A DNA stretch of 64,000 nucleotides from Psychromicrobium xiongbiense (GCF_030271165.1 NZ_JASSZH010000014.1:146350-210349), one strand, 5' to 3'; positions 23,981 to 33,702 are shown, counted from the stretch's first letter. The notes: generated by a model from the sequence alone, not told the origin. Numbers and translations are program-made.

Positions 23981-25640
23981 TGGCGAACGCCGCTCTGGTC
24001 ACGCCGGTGCCGGCAAAGGAATAGCTGAGCTGGTGCACCTGAGCAGGATCCACCACGGTCACGTGCAAGGCGAAGCCCAGCGCAGAAGGGTCAAGCTGGG
24101 GCGTGGCACACTGAGCCTGATGCTGGTCCGGGCTCACGGTGCAGGTCCAGTTGGCGGGGGTACCCAGCGAGGCAGGATCAATCAGGGTGTTGCTGGGGAC
24201 GGTGAAAACAGCCTGAGCGTCCGATGGCGTCCCCGGCCCCTGCAGCGCAAAGGTCACGTTCAGCGTGAGACTGGTGGGTTGTGCGCTGGCCACCCGTTGA
24301 AAGCTGGCGCTGACCGTCTGAGTAGGGGCCGGTGCAGCAGGAGCCTGAGCGGGGGACGTCGCGGAGTTCACGGTGCCGGATCCGCTCACCGTGACGCCCG
24401 ACGGCGCGAGGGCCTTCGGTGCCGGGACACTGGCTGCGGGACTGCTGGGGGCTGGAGCGCTGGGTGTCGGTGCAGATTCGCTCGACGGCGGCGCTGTCGG
24501 GCTCGCGGTGGAGGCAGAGCTCTGCGCCGGTTGGCTTTGGACTGGTTGGCTCGGCGCTGGCGCCTGCTGCGACTGGCCTGCGGCCGCCATCGGTGGGGCG
24601 GGCTGTGCCTGGGCCACCCAGATCGCCAGACCCACCACGGCGGCTGCAGCCACGGCTCCGGTTGCTGCCAGGCCAGTGATCCTCGCTGGCGAAGCCACTG
24701 CCGCCTTGGCTACACCGGCCACTGCCACCTTCAACGCACCGAGCCCCACGGTTTTTCCTGCCACCGTGCCGATGATCGCGCCAGAAGTTGCAGCACCCGT
24801 CGCGGTCCCGGCAAAGATGGCCGGAATGGCGGGGGTGAAGGCGATCCCGGCGATCAGTGGGAACACGCCTGCACGCATCGACGCCTGAACGTCATTGAGA
24901 TCCGCGAGCATCGCCGTACACCGCAGGCAGCCGTCCAGATGTTCCTGGATCTTCTCCCGCACGCTCTGCTTCAACCCGCCACGGGCAAAGGTGCCCAGCT
25001 GCTCGGCATACTCGGCGCAGGTCTCGCCCACCGCAGTGGTGCTGAGATGGTTCTGCAGATAAGCGCGACGGAGGCCTTCCCGGGCCCGGATCAGCAGGGA
25101 GGAAACGCCGTTCGGGCTCAGCCCGACAAAAGGCGCTGCGGCGGCGGGTTTGAGACCTTCGATATCGACATGCCAGAGCACGGCCTGCCAGCGTTCGGGC
25201 AGCGAACGGTAAGCCTGGGCCACGGCGGTGGATTCGAACTCCTGGAGCACGACGTCATCGTCTGCCCTGGCCGAGTCGAGGTTCTCATCATCACCGGTCA
25301 GCAACAGCGCTGACGATTTCCGGTTCCGTTCGAAGGCGGTGCGGCGGACGATCGTCAACAGGTAGGCACGGAAAAAGGAATCCGGCCCCTTGCCGGACTG
25401 AAGCGTGTGGTAGATCGAGGCGAAAGCATCTGCGACCACGTCATCTGCATCACTGACATTGTCGACATGGCGCCGGGCAGCATACATCGCAGCTGCACTG
25501 TGACGGGTATAGAGGACATCAAAGGCCCCGGCTACACCGTCGCGCACCTGCTGGATCAGAAATGCATCGCTGTCTGGCTCTAGGGGCAGGTTCCCGACCG
25601 CCTGATCGCTGCCCCCCGCAGCGTTTTCGTTGTGGTCCAC
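23970..25640 (-). CDS. ECF sigma factor fused to zinc-finger, membrane helix and external domain
   Basis: Residues 25-110 are sigma region 2 (VLYTRHSAAAMYAARRHV...DADDVVADAF) and 145-198 are region 4 (LPERWQAVLWHVDIEG...LSPNGVSSLLIRAREGL). A zinc-finger anti-sigma-like module follows with H234-x3-C238-x2-C241, then hydrophobic segments (about 258-300 and a clear helix at 323-343), a Pro/Ser/Ala-rich stalk and an Ig-like C-terminal domain (about 430-556). Sigma and anti-sigma functions therefore seem joined in one 556-residue polypeptide, as in some actinobacterial ECF groups with C-terminal extensions. It overlaps the surface-protein gene downstream. Confidence 0.9.
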   Translation of the reverse strand: MDHNENAAGGSDQAVGNLPLEPDSDAFLIQQVRDGVAGAFDVLYTRHSAAAMYAARRHVDNVSDADDVVADAFASIYHTLQSGKGPDSFFRAYLLTIVRRTAFERNRKSSALLLTGDDENLDSARADDDVVLQEFESTAVAQAYRSLPERWQAVLWHVDIEGLKPAAAAPFVGLSPNGVSSLLIRAREGLRRAYLQNHLSTTAVGETCAEYAEQLGTFARGGLKQSVREKIQEHLDGCLRCTAMLADLNDVQASMRAGVFPLIAGIAFTPAIPAIFAGTATGAATSGAIIGTVAGKTVGLGALKVAVAGVAKAAVASPARITGLAATGAVAAAAVVGLAIWVAQAQPAPPMAAAGQSQQAPAPSQPVQSQPAQSSASTASPTAPPSSESAPTPSAPAPSSPAASVPAPKALAPSGVTVSGSGTVNSATSPAQAPAAPAPTQTVSASFQRVASAQPTSLTLNVTFALQGPGTPSDAQAVFTVPSNTLIDPASLGTPANWTCTVSPDQHQAQCATPQLDPSALGFALHVTVVDPAQVHQLSYSFAGTGVTRAAFANAF

Positions 25641-25781
25641 CCATCTATGGTAAATAAAATTAACCGCGTTTCGTTACACGCCTCCTGTGCTGGCAGGTGT
25701 TAGGTACGTCTGTCAGGTACTTCACTCAAACTTTTTGATCCAACCGCGGCACGATTCTGTGAAAACTCACACTGAGTAGAT

Positions 25782-26642
25782 ATGAAGACCATTTCTGCCC
25801 ACCCCGAGCCGGAACTGCAGCAGTCGCTGCTGCTTCTGGCTCGCTGGCAGGAACAGAGTCAGCAGACTGGATGGCGCTTCCCCGGAGACTGGCCGGTTCC
25901 GGAGACGGAGCAGTTGGTCACCGCGCATTGCACGGGCGATTCCCTGAATACCGCAGCCCGGTCCCTTGGCATTGCACGCGCTTACCACGGGGTGGGCATC
26001 CGGGAGACGATGACCGACCTCAACACCTTCTTCTCTGCCGCAGAGATCGCCCCGGACCATGAAGCCACCATGGAACTTGTCACTGGCTGGGTACAGGAGA
26101 ACGAGCAGGGCGTGCCCTCCTCCTGCACGGATCCACAGAGTGGCCTGGCAACCCTGGCGCATCTGGAGCGACTGATCTACGACATGTCCCGGGCCACCGA
26201 ATCAGAGCGCAGTGAATACGTTCTGGCCACCATGTCTTTTTCCTGGCTGGTCAGAACGTGCGGGTCGATCGGGGATGCAGGGCTGGCGCAGAGTCTGGAT
26301 CTGGCGCACGGGCTGGATCTGGCGCATAGCGGGGTGCTATCACAAGGCGCGGTGCTGGACTGGTCTTTGCTGGCCAGGATCGGCCAGATCTGCCAGACAC
26401 AGCTTCCGGAACAAGCCTGTGCCGCGTTTCATCGCGGGAATGTCCACGTTCTACTTCGCCGCTCTGACCGCAATTCCGCCGCCATCCTGCGCTGCCTGGA
26501 TCGGATCAACCTCCTCTCCCCCGGTACTCCTGGGGCTTCCTCGGTAAGTTTTATGCCCATTCCTGCCGAGCAGGACGGCTACACCCAGCTGATCTACCAA
26601 CTCCGCCACCCCGGTCAGGCTCAACTTCACCCCGGGATCTGA
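25782..26642 (+). CDS. Hypothetical cytoplasmic protein
   Basis: The 286-residue soluble protein is divergent from the ECF sigma gene across 141 bases. The N-terminal third is mainly helical (ELQQSLLLLARWQEQSQQ...SLNTAARSLGI); the C-terminal part has alternating helix and strand (VLDWSLLARIGQICQTQ, FHRGNVHVLLRRSDRNSAAILRCLDRIN). It has no signal peptide, membrane segment or metal motif. The last third faintly resembles a degenerate GGDEF-like fold, but I would not name it so. The ATG start at 25782 lacks a strong ribosome site. Confidence 0.7.
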   Translation: MKTISAHPEPELQQSLLLLARWQEQSQQTGWRFPGDWPVPETEQLVTAHCTGDSLNTAARSLGIARAYHGVGIRETMTDLNTFFSAAEIAPDHEATMELVTGWVQENEQGVPSSCTDPQSGLATLAHLERLIYDMSRATESERSEYVLATMSFSWLVRTCGSIGDAGLAQSLDLAHGLDLAHSGVLSQGAVLDWSLLARIGQICQTQLPEQACAAFHRGNVHVLLRRSDRNSAAILRCLDRINLLSPGTPGASSVSFMPIPAEQDGYTQLIYQLRHPGQAQLHPGI

Positions 26643-26653
26643 ATTCAGTCCCA

Positions 26654-29600
26654 CTAGCGGAAGTCCCTCGACTTCACCGAAACCGGCAGCGGAAGAGCCT
26701 CAAACCCATCCGCGAGGAGCGCTATCACCCCCTCCGGGGACCGTTCCAGAATGCCGCGCACCAGTAGCCCTTCGGCTCCACGCACAATGCGCCGATACCG
26801 CGCCCACGCTCCCTGCGTACACACCACGTTCACTAGCCCCGTCTCGTCCTCCAGATTCAGGAAGGTGATGCTGTTGGAGGTTTGTGGACGCTGCCGATGA
26901 GTCACCACGCCTGCCACCGTTACCCGTCGATCCGGCTCAGCGCTGCGCAGCTCGATGGCGGTCAGCACCCCTCGCTCCTGCAGCTCCGCCCTGACATGTT
27001 TCAGCGGGTGGTCCTCCGGGGAGATCCCGGTCGACTCCAAATCTGCCCGCAACTGATCAAGCTCCGTGAAGATCGGCAATTGCGGGGCCTCCATCGTCAG
27101 CTCCAGGCCGGGCAGCTGGCTGGCCCTCATCTGCGCGGCGGGAGCTGCCTCCCACAGTGCGGCACGGCGATCCGGGGTGAGCGAATCCAGCGCTCCGGAG
27201 GTGGCGAGCGCCTCCAGCTGAGCACTGCTGGGCTCGACCCGCCGGGCCAGGTCCGCCATCGAGCGGAACGGGCCACCGTGTTCCCGCTCTTCGACAATCC
27301 GCTGAGCCAGGGCATCACCCAGGGACTTGATACTGTCCAGGCCCAGGCGTACCGCGAAATCACCATCCCGGCGATGCGCGGCAAGGTCGAAGTCCTCGGC
27401 CGGATCGAACAGACCCACCGGCCCCTGCGTCGCCGGCTGATCCGCGTCCAGGCATTCCGGACGGCCCTGGGGGACTCGTGCGTCACGGGGAACTCGTGCG
27501 TCCACGGAGGGGTTCCCTTCCGCCACAGGTTCAAGCCCTGCCTGCACACCGGATCGGTGCAGGTCCGGGCCACGGACCACCACCCCGTGTCGCCGCGCAT
27601 CCTCCACCAGGGTGCGCGGGGCGTAGAAACCCATCGGCTGCGCACGCAGCAGCGAGGCCAGGAAGGCTCCCGGGTAGTGCAGTCGTAACCAGGAACTCTT
27701 GTAGACCAGTAAGGCGAAACTCAGGGCGTGGCTTTCGGCAAAACCAAAGTTGGCGAAGGCCTCAATCTGCCCATAAATCACTGCCATGTCCTCCTCAGAC
27801 AGGCCGTTTCTGCGCATGCCGGCAAAGAGTTTGTCCTTGATCTTCCCGATCCGCTCCACACCACGCTTGGACCCCATGGACCGGCGTAACTGATCGGCTT
27901 CCTCCGGGCCACAGTCACCCACGGCCGTAGCCATCTGCATCAGCTGTTCCTGAAAGATCGGCACTCCACAGGTCTTCTCCAGCACCGGTCGCAGTAATTC
28001 ATGCTGATAACGGATGTCCTCTGGATTGGTCCGGTTCCGCATATAGGGATGCACTGCACCACCCTGGATCGGCCCGGGGCGAACCAGGGCGACCTCGATC
28101 ACCAGATCGTAGAACTCGCGGGGCTTCAGTCGTGGCAGCATACTGATCTGGGCCCGGCTTTCCACCTGGAAAACCCCGATGGTATCGGCAAGGCACAGCT
28201 GGTCATACACGGCTTTCTCTTCCTTGGGAATGCCCTCCAGAGTCCAGCGTTCACCGCAGTGTTCCGCCACCAGATCAAAGCAGTGCTGCAGGGCAGAGAG
28301 CATGCCCAGGCCCAGCAGATCGAACTTCACCAGACCCATATACGCGCAGTCGTCCTTGTCCCATTGCAGAACGGTGCGTTTTTCCCGGCGCGCGTTCTCG
28401 ATGGGGCAGATCTCGCTGACCGGCCGATCAGTCAGCACCATGCCTCCGGAATGGATACCCAGGTGCCGCGGGAAGGAGCGCACCTGATCTGCCAGCGCCC
28501 ACACCTCCTGCGGAATGTCATTTTCCGGGGTCTCCTCATTTCCGTAGGGATTTTCCAGCTGTTGAGACCAGGCATCCTGCTGACCTGGTGAATAGCCCAG
28601 GGCCTTCGCCATGTCCCGGATGGCGGCTTTGGGCCGGTAGCTGATCACATTGCACACCTGGGCGGCGTTGAGTCTGCCGTACGTGTCATAGACATGCTGG
28701 ATCACCTCCTCACGGCGCCGCGCATCGAAATCGATGTCAATATCCGGCTCCTCGTTCCGGGTGGTGTTGAGGAAGCGCTCAAAGGGCAATTGGTAGAAGA
28801 TCGGGTCGATTGCCGTGATGCCCAGGCAATAACAGACCGCTGAGGCGGCCGCAGATCCCCGCCCCTGGCACAGAATGCCGTTCTCTTTGGCGAAGGCGAC
28901 AATCCGCTCAACGATCAGGAAATACCCCGGGAAGTCCTTCTGCTCAATCACTGCTAGTTCCTCCTCAAGGCGCTCGCGATGCCCTTGCGGCAGGTCCGGG
29001 TACCGCGTTGCCGCTCCCGCCCAGACCATCTCCCGGAGATGACTCATCTGGGTATGCCCTTCAGGCAACTCCAGCACGGGCAGCCGGGGTTTAGCCCGGG
29101 TCAGAGGGAAGGCCAGCTCCCGGGCCAGCTCCACGGTGCGTTCGACGGCACCGGGGAACCGGGCAAAGCGCCGGGCCATTTCCGCACCACTGCGCAGGAA
29201 AGCCCCGGGACCTGCAGGCAGCCAACCGTCCAGCTCGGCCACCGAGCGGCGCGCCCGGACTGCGGCCATCGCGGCGGCCAGCCGGTGCTTCGACGGTGAG
29301 GCGTAGTGAACGTTATTACTCGCGATGACCGGCAGTCCCAGCTCCGCAGCCGCAGCGGCCAGGTGGTCATTATGTGTGCTGTCCTGGGGATTGCCGTGAT
29401 CGTAAAGTTCCACGACGACATTCCCCTCGCCAAAAAGCTCCACCAGCCGGAACAGCTGCACCCGGGCCGCCCGACCGGCATCGCCCGCTGCCAGGCCTTC
29501 TGCGAGCGCACGGCGGACCAGGCCCTTCCGGCAACCGGTCAACACCACCCAATGGCCGTCCGCGCGCTGCGCGAGGTCCTCCACCGCATAGACCGGGCGC

Positions 29601-30109
29601 CCCTTCTCGGCGCCCTTCGCCAGCTGCCCCGCGGTGATCGCAGCAGAGAGCCGGTGGTACCCCTCGACGCCCCGGGCCAACAGGAGCAGATGATCTCCCT
29701 CCGGGTCTGCTTCACCCCCCTGGGGTTTACTCAGCCCCAGGGACAGCTCCGCACCATAGATGGTCAGCAGATGGTCCTGATAGTTCTCTGCCACCTCGGC
29801 AAACTGGGCGGCCCCGTACAGCCCGTCGTGGTCGCTGAGTGCCAGTCCGGTCAGCCCCAGGGTGACGGCTTCCTCCACCAGCTCAGCCGGTGAAGAAGCC
29901 CCGTCCAGGAAGCTGAAATGAGAATGCACATGCAATTCCGCATAGGGCACCACAGGCCCCTCGGGAGGCCTGATCGGCTTGGGCTCGCTGCGGGGTCGTT
30001 TCCGGCTGCGCGGCGATTCTGAGGCCTCCACGCTGGGCCTGTGCGGTGGCCTGCCGGAGAGCGTGCGTTCCAGCTCTCCCCAAGGCATCTGCGGGTTGTA
30101 CCAGCCCAT
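26654..30109 (-). CDS. dnaE2: Error-prone DNA polymerase III alpha subunit DnaE2
   Basis: DnaE2 is the catalytic subunit of the SOS-induced mutasome with ImuA' and ImuB. The 1,151-residue protein begins with a PHP domain (YAELHVHSHFSFLDGASSPAEL) and carries the C-family palm acidic residues in EEPDIDIDFD, the helix-hairpin-helix region and a C-terminal OB fold (VTVAGVVTHRQRPQTS...FLNLEDETG). A Pro/Arg/Asp-rich insertion (about 870-930) looks low-complexity. The ATG has GGGAGGA upstream. It lies 78 bases after imuB. Confidence 0.96.
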   Translation of the reverse strand: MGWYNPQMPWGELERTLSGRPPHRPSVEASESPRSRKRPRSEPKPIRPPEGPVVPYAELHVHSHFSFLDGASSPAELVEEAVTLGLTGLALSDHDGLYGAAQFAEVAENYQDHLLTIYGAELSLGLSKPQGGEADPEGDHLLLLARGVEGYHRLSAAITAGQLAKGAEKGRPVYAVEDLAQRADGHWVVLTGCRKGLVRRALAEGLAAGDAGRAARVQLFRLVELFGEGNVVVELYDHGNPQDSTHNDHLAAAAAELGLPVIASNNVHYASPSKHRLAAAMAAVRARRSVAELDGWLPAGPGAFLRSGAEMARRFARFPGAVERTVELARELAFPLTRAKPRLPVLELPEGHTQMSHLREMVWAGAATRYPDLPQGHRERLEEELAVIEQKDFPGYFLIVERIVAFAKENGILCQGRGSAAASAVCYCLGITAIDPIFYQLPFERFLNTTRNEEPDIDIDFDARRREEVIQHVYDTYGRLNAAQVCNVISYRPKAAIRDMAKALGYSPGQQDAWSQQLENPYGNEETPENDIPQEVWALADQVRSFPRHLGIHSGGMVLTDRPVSEICPIENARREKRTVLQWDKDDCAYMGLVKFDLLGLGMLSALQHCFDLVAEHCGERWTLEGIPKEEKAVYDQLCLADTIGVFQVESRAQISMLPRLKPREFYDLVIEVALVRPGPIQGGAVHPYMRNRTNPEDIRYQHELLRPVLEKTCGVPIFQEQLMQMATAVGDCGPEEADQLRRSMGSKRGVERIGKIKDKLFAGMRRNGLSEEDMAVIYGQIEAFANFGFAESHALSFALLVYKSSWLRLHYPGAFLASLLRAQPMGFYAPRTLVEDARRHGVVVRGPDLHRSGVQAGLEPVAEGNPSVDARVPRDARVPQGRPECLDADQPATQGPVGLFDPAEDFDLAAHRRDGDFAVRLGLDSIKSLGDALAQRIVEEREHGGPFRSMADLARRVEPSSAQLEALATSGALDSLTPDRRAALWEAAPAAQMRASQLPGLELTMEAPQLPIFTELDQLRADLESTGISPEDHPLKHVRAELQERGVLTAIELRSAEPDRRVTVAGVVTHRQRPQTSNSITFLNLEDETGLVNVVCTQGAWARYRRIVRGAEGLLVRGILERSPEGVIALLADGFEALPLPVSVKSRDFR

Positions 30110-30187
30110 TAGTGTCCTCCCAGATGCTCGGTCGCTCGGCCGGATTCCTCGAATCGTGGCTCGTGGGATCCAGCCATCATGAGAGGC

Positions 30188-31759
30188 CTAGTCATCGTGT
30201 GCCTCGGCGTACCAGGCGCCATTGCGGGTCATCAGGACCCAGGCTTCGCCGGATCCATCGACAATCTGGAAGCGATGCACCCGGCCGCTGCCCTTTTCCC
30301 ACCAGCGCTCCTCTACTGGCCAGGGACCAGCCCACTTTTCCACTGTTCGCTGCCCTCCCGGCGTGGAATCCGGGTTGAAGATCTGCGGCACCCCGGAGAG
30401 TTCCATCCGGTCATCGACCTCCACCGAACGCCGGTGCTGATCCAGGAGCTGGACCGGCACCGGCTCGGCGAAGACGGTCGCCGGTGCGGGGCCGCTGAGC
30501 GCTCCTGGCCAGGGGCGCTCATGCAGCCTCTTCATCTCGCTCTCCGAGGCCGGGCCGGAGTCGCCCCAGGGAATCAGCGCCCGGCGGCGAGCCAGCAGAC
30601 GCCCTCCGGTCAGGGCCGCGGTGAGCACCGCTGTATGGCCCAGCATGCTCTGCACCCGGGCCAGTCCATGGTGGATATGTTCCCGGGGCCCGTTGCCCCA
30701 GAGCCCACGGGCATGGTGCGCTACGTCATCGACCGTTTCCGGGATGATCCGCACCCGTACGATGCCGGCGCACAGCTGCTGACTTCCTTCCACCTCACCT
30801 TCCGATATTCCCGCCCCCTGGATCTGCCAGCGAATCCGATCAAGCACATCCTCGGCATCGAAGAAGCGAGGATGCTTCCACACCTTTTCCTGGTGTTGAT
30901 ACGAGTCGTCTGCCAGGTGAACCCGTAGCGCTGTGCAGACTTTTCCTTCACGGGAGAGCTGGTCGATGAATCGCTCGGCAGAGGTTTTGACGGCAAAGGC
31001 CAGCTGATCCACGCGCTCCACTGACGGTTCGAAGTCGACCGTCACATCGAAAGGTGTGACGGGGGCTCGCGGCAGCACGGGGCGCCTGTCCAGTCCACGA
31101 GCCAGCAGATGCGCCTGCGCGCCATCGGCCCCGAACCGCTCCCGCACACTGATCTGCTCCAGTGCGGCAAAATCTCCGAGAGTTCTCAATCCCAATTGCT
31201 CCAGGACCAGCGTCAGTTCGGGCTGCTGGAGAACATCCAGCCTCAGACTGGCCAGGAACGCCGGCGAGGCCTCCGGTGCGATGATCCGGATATCCTGGGC
31301 CAGCCGGGCAGCCTGTTCTGCGGCAAAAATCCCGTCGGCCACCCCCACTCGGGCGATGGAGCCGCTGAGCTCTTCGGCACTGTGCAGGAGCATATGGGCG
31401 GCTTCCCGTTCGCCGCCAAAGTACCTTGCGGGCCCCTGCGCCCGCACCACACACGTGCCGGGCCGAATCGTCTGGACTCCGGGGATGACCTGCTCCACCG
31501 CAGCGATCACGGGTTCAAACCCCCGCTCGTCCACCGCTGGGTCGTAGGGAAAGATCTGCAGGCTGGGGCAGCGAGACTGCGCCTCCCGCTGCCGCAGGCC
31601 CCGCCGGACACCGTGCTCCCGGGCTTTGCCGGAACAGGCGAACACCATCCCCCGGTGGATCAGCGCCACCGGAAGATCCGAGGGGACGTCATACTCCGTC
31701 TGAGCGGCAACGATGGGCCAGTCCGGACACCACAACACCATGACTCGCTCGGTCGTCAT
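30188..31759 (-). CDS. imuB: ImuB, catalytically inactive Y-family polymerase-like protein
   Basis: The 523-residue protein has the ImuB start (MVLWCPDWPIVAAQTEY, where active Y-family enzymes have acidic catalytic residues), HGVRRGLRQREAQSRCP, an HhH region (LGLRTLGDFAALEQISVRERFG) and a little-finger domain. ImuB works as the hub that brings DnaE2 to the beta clamp. At the position after the little finger where mycobacterial ImuB has its clamp-binding QLPLWG, this protein reads HARGLWG. Its ATG overlaps the imuA stop (TGATG). Confidence 0.93.
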   Translation of the reverse strand: MTTERVMVLWCPDWPIVAAQTEYDVPSDLPVALIHRGMVFACSGKAREHGVRRGLRQREAQSRCPSLQIFPYDPAVDERGFEPVIAAVEQVIPGVQTIRPGTCVVRAQGPARYFGGEREAAHMLLHSAEELSGSIARVGVADGIFAAEQAARLAQDIRIIAPEASPAFLASLRLDVLQQPELTLVLEQLGLRTLGDFAALEQISVRERFGADGAQAHLLARGLDRRPVLPRAPVTPFDVTVDFEPSVERVDQLAFAVKTSAERFIDQLSREGKVCTALRVHLADDSYQHQEKVWKHPRFFDAEDVLDRIRWQIQGAGISEGEVEGSQQLCAGIVRVRIIPETVDDVAHHARGLWGNGPREHIHHGLARVQSMLGHTAVLTAALTGGRLLARRRALIPWGDSGPASESEMKRLHERPWPGALSGPAPATVFAEPVPVQLLDQHRRSVEVDDRMELSGVPQIFNPDSTPGGQRTVEKWAGPWPVEERWWEKGSGRVHRFQIVDGSGEAWVLMTRNGAWYAEAHDD

Positions 31760-32643
31760 CAGCTGCCCACCGCCTGCTGCTCCATCAGGTCCTGGGCCAT
31801 CGGGCTCTGGTCAAAAAGATCCCGGGCTGGCAGATCCTGCGCTGAAAGCTCCGGCACCGAGCGGATGTGGGTTGTCCGTCCCGGGGAGGGTGAACCGTCC
31901 AGCCGGAGCTGTCCGCGCAGACTTCTGCCGTTACGCCATCGGGACTCCACCTGGATGCTGCGCCCGCTCAGCTGGCCGTACCCGGCACCCAGCCCCTCCC
32001 AACGGTTTTCCGTCACACGAAGCGTCGCATCAACAGCGGGCCAGGCACCCAGGGAAACCAGCACGGTATGGCGCTGCCGGAGTCTGGCCATCAGACGGGA
32101 GGTCTGCTGTTCGGTGGCCCGTTCCGGAGCATGCACCAACACCAGTCCCATCACGTCAACCAATGCGGCGGTGACGCTCAGCCACTGATCGCCCGGCGAG
32201 GGCACCAGAACCAGGCGGTCCAGCGAGATGCCCCGCTGAGCAGCGGCTTCCACGCCAAAGCCGGGAACGCCGATCACCGCGCACCAGAGCCCCGCCGCTG
32301 ATGGGCCTGCCGCTAACGCCATGGCCAGTGCAGTGGAGTTCAGCGCGGCATAGCTTCCACCGTGCTGGACCCCACCGCCCGGGAGCAGTCTGCCCAGACC
32401 AGGAAAGGTCTCCAGAACCCGGGAGCCCAGGGAGGCATCCTGCGCCAGGAGAATCCTGCTGCGTAACCGGTGGACCTCAGCCCGTCGTTCCTGAGCGTTC
32501 CCTCGCGCCGAACTGTCTGCTGCAGCCTCCTTCAGAGACTGAGGGGGCGACTGCAGAGAATGCTTGAGAGAAGACCTCAGGGAGCGACTGGAATCACGGC
32601 GTGTCGCGCCGATGTCTTCGATTCCATGTGCTATGCGGCCCAT
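31759..32643 (-). CDS. imuA: ImuA', RecA-like mutasome accessory protein
   Basis: The 294-residue first gene of the mutasome operon has an N-terminal unstructured region, then a RecA-like fold (LPGGGVQHGGSYAALNSTALAMALAAG; LWCAVIGVPGFGVEAAAQRGISLDRLVLVP; MGLVLVHAP) without a canonical Walker A lysine. This fits actinobacterial ImuA', which binds ImuB and lacks recombinase activity. Its start is 10 bases from a LexA-like box, so transcription is likely SOS-induced and the transcript very short-leadered or leaderless. Confidence 0.88.
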   Translation of the reverse strand: MGRIAHGIEDIGATRRDSSRSLRSSLKHSLQSPPQSLKEAAADSSARGNAQERRAEVHRLRSRILLAQDASLGSRVLETFPGLGRLLPGGGVQHGGSYAALNSTALAMALAAGPSAAGLWCAVIGVPGFGVEAAAQRGISLDRLVLVPSPGDQWLSVTAALVDVMGLVLVHAPERATEQQTSRLMARLRQRHTVLVSLGAWPAVDATLRVTENRWEGLGAGYGQLSGRSIQVESRWRNGRSLRGQLRLDGSPSPGRTTHIRSVPELSAQDLPARDLFDQSPMAQDLMEQQAVGS

Positions 32644-32653
32644 GGATCCATAC

Positions 32654-32669
32654 TCGAATATATGTTCTA
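32654..32669. promoter_or_regulatory. LexA (SOS) box upstream of imuA
   Basis: TCGAATATATGTTCTA matches the actinobacterial SOS box TCGAAC-N4-GTTCGA at 10 of 12 defined positions. It lies 10 bases before the imuA start codon. A partial mirror copy (TAGAACATATAT, 32696-32707) forms a perfect 12-base inverted repeat with its right part (32658-32669). Confidence 0.8.
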
Positions 32670-32758
32670 TTAAGTCAACTGGTGAGTATGACCACTAGAA
32701 CATATATCCCCGACAGTATGCGTGACTCAGCCCGGTCAGAGCCTGCAGGAGAGGAAAA

Positions 32759-33562
32759 TCAGGGCTTGGGGCCGGGAACCTGAGACAGGACGCCGTTATT
32801 GAGCCCACGAATCCGATCGAGCGGCCAGGCGATCACCGAGGCCACACCCACCACATCCTTGCGGGCAATGAAGCCCTTCAAGGGGGCATTCGGGTGCAGT
32901 CGCGAATCCGCCGAGTTCGGCCGGTTGTCCCCCATAACCCAGAATTCATCGGCCGGGACCACCACATCAAAGGGCAGCGCTCCGCCGGGCAAAGCGTACG
33001 GCTCATCCACCGGCTGCCCATTGATGATCACCCGACCCTGCGGGTCACAGCACTGCACATGATCCCCCGGCAGGCCGATCACCCGCTTGACCAGATACTC
33101 CTGAGAAGGATCCGGAGCGAGCCCCAGGAACACCAGGACATTCTCCGCGGGGTTCGAGGCATGTTGCTGCTCCGCCGGGAGCCAGCCCTGAGTGTCCTTG
33201 AAGACCACGATGTCGCCGCGCTGGTACCCCGTGAAGCTCGGCCCAATCAGGTTGACGAAAACCCGGTCATTGATCAGTAGCGTGTTCTCCATCGAGGAAG
33301 AGGGAATGAAGAAGGCCCGGAAGAAGAACGTTTTGACCACCAGAGAGAGCGCCAGGGCGATCACCACGACGATGACGATCTCCTTGGCCCAGCGCCACGC
33401 CGCGTTCTGCGGCGGCTTACTGGCAGCGTGTTCCCCATGAGCAGCGTGTTCACCACTCCTGGACGCAGAATCACCAGAGGCGGAACCGTCTGACGCAGAA
33501 CCTCCAGTCGGGTTCCGGCGGTCGCTCCGACCGCGCAAACGTCGCCACACACTCTGGTCCAT
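32759..33562 (-). CDS. lepB: Signal peptidase I
   Basis: LepB cleaves Sec and Tat signal peptides outside the membrane. From ATG 33562 (GGGTGG upstream, better than the GTG at 33577) the protein is 267 residues. It has a Ser/Gly-rich cytoplasmic tail, one membrane helix (about 55-78), catalytic Ser in FIPSSSMENTL, catalytic Lys in LVKRVIGLPGD and the box E motif GDNRPNSADSR. It stands alone between the mutasome promoter and the Fic gene. Confidence 0.95.
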   Translation of the reverse strand: MDQSVWRRLRGRSDRRNPTGGSASDGSASGDSASRSGEHAAHGEHAASKPPQNAAWRWAKEIVIVVVIALALSLVVKTFFFRAFFIPSSSMENTLLINDRVFVNLIGPSFTGYQRGDIVVFKDTQGWLPAEQQHASNPAENVLVFLGLAPDPSQEYLVKRVIGLPGDHVQCCDPQGRVIINGQPVDEPYALPGGALPFDVVVPADEFWVMGDNRPNSADSRLHPNAPLKGFIARKDVVGVASVIAWPLDRIRGLNNGVLSQVPGPKP

Positions 33563-33702
33563 GGACCACCCTTTCACCGGACACCACTCTGAACAGCAAA
33601 CGGGGCCAGCGCCGGGATGTCAATTACAACGGTCCTTCTGTGCACAGTTCACAGCAGTCGACGGCCGTTAAGCCGTGAAGCACCGAGTCTGCGTTCAGGC
33701 TG

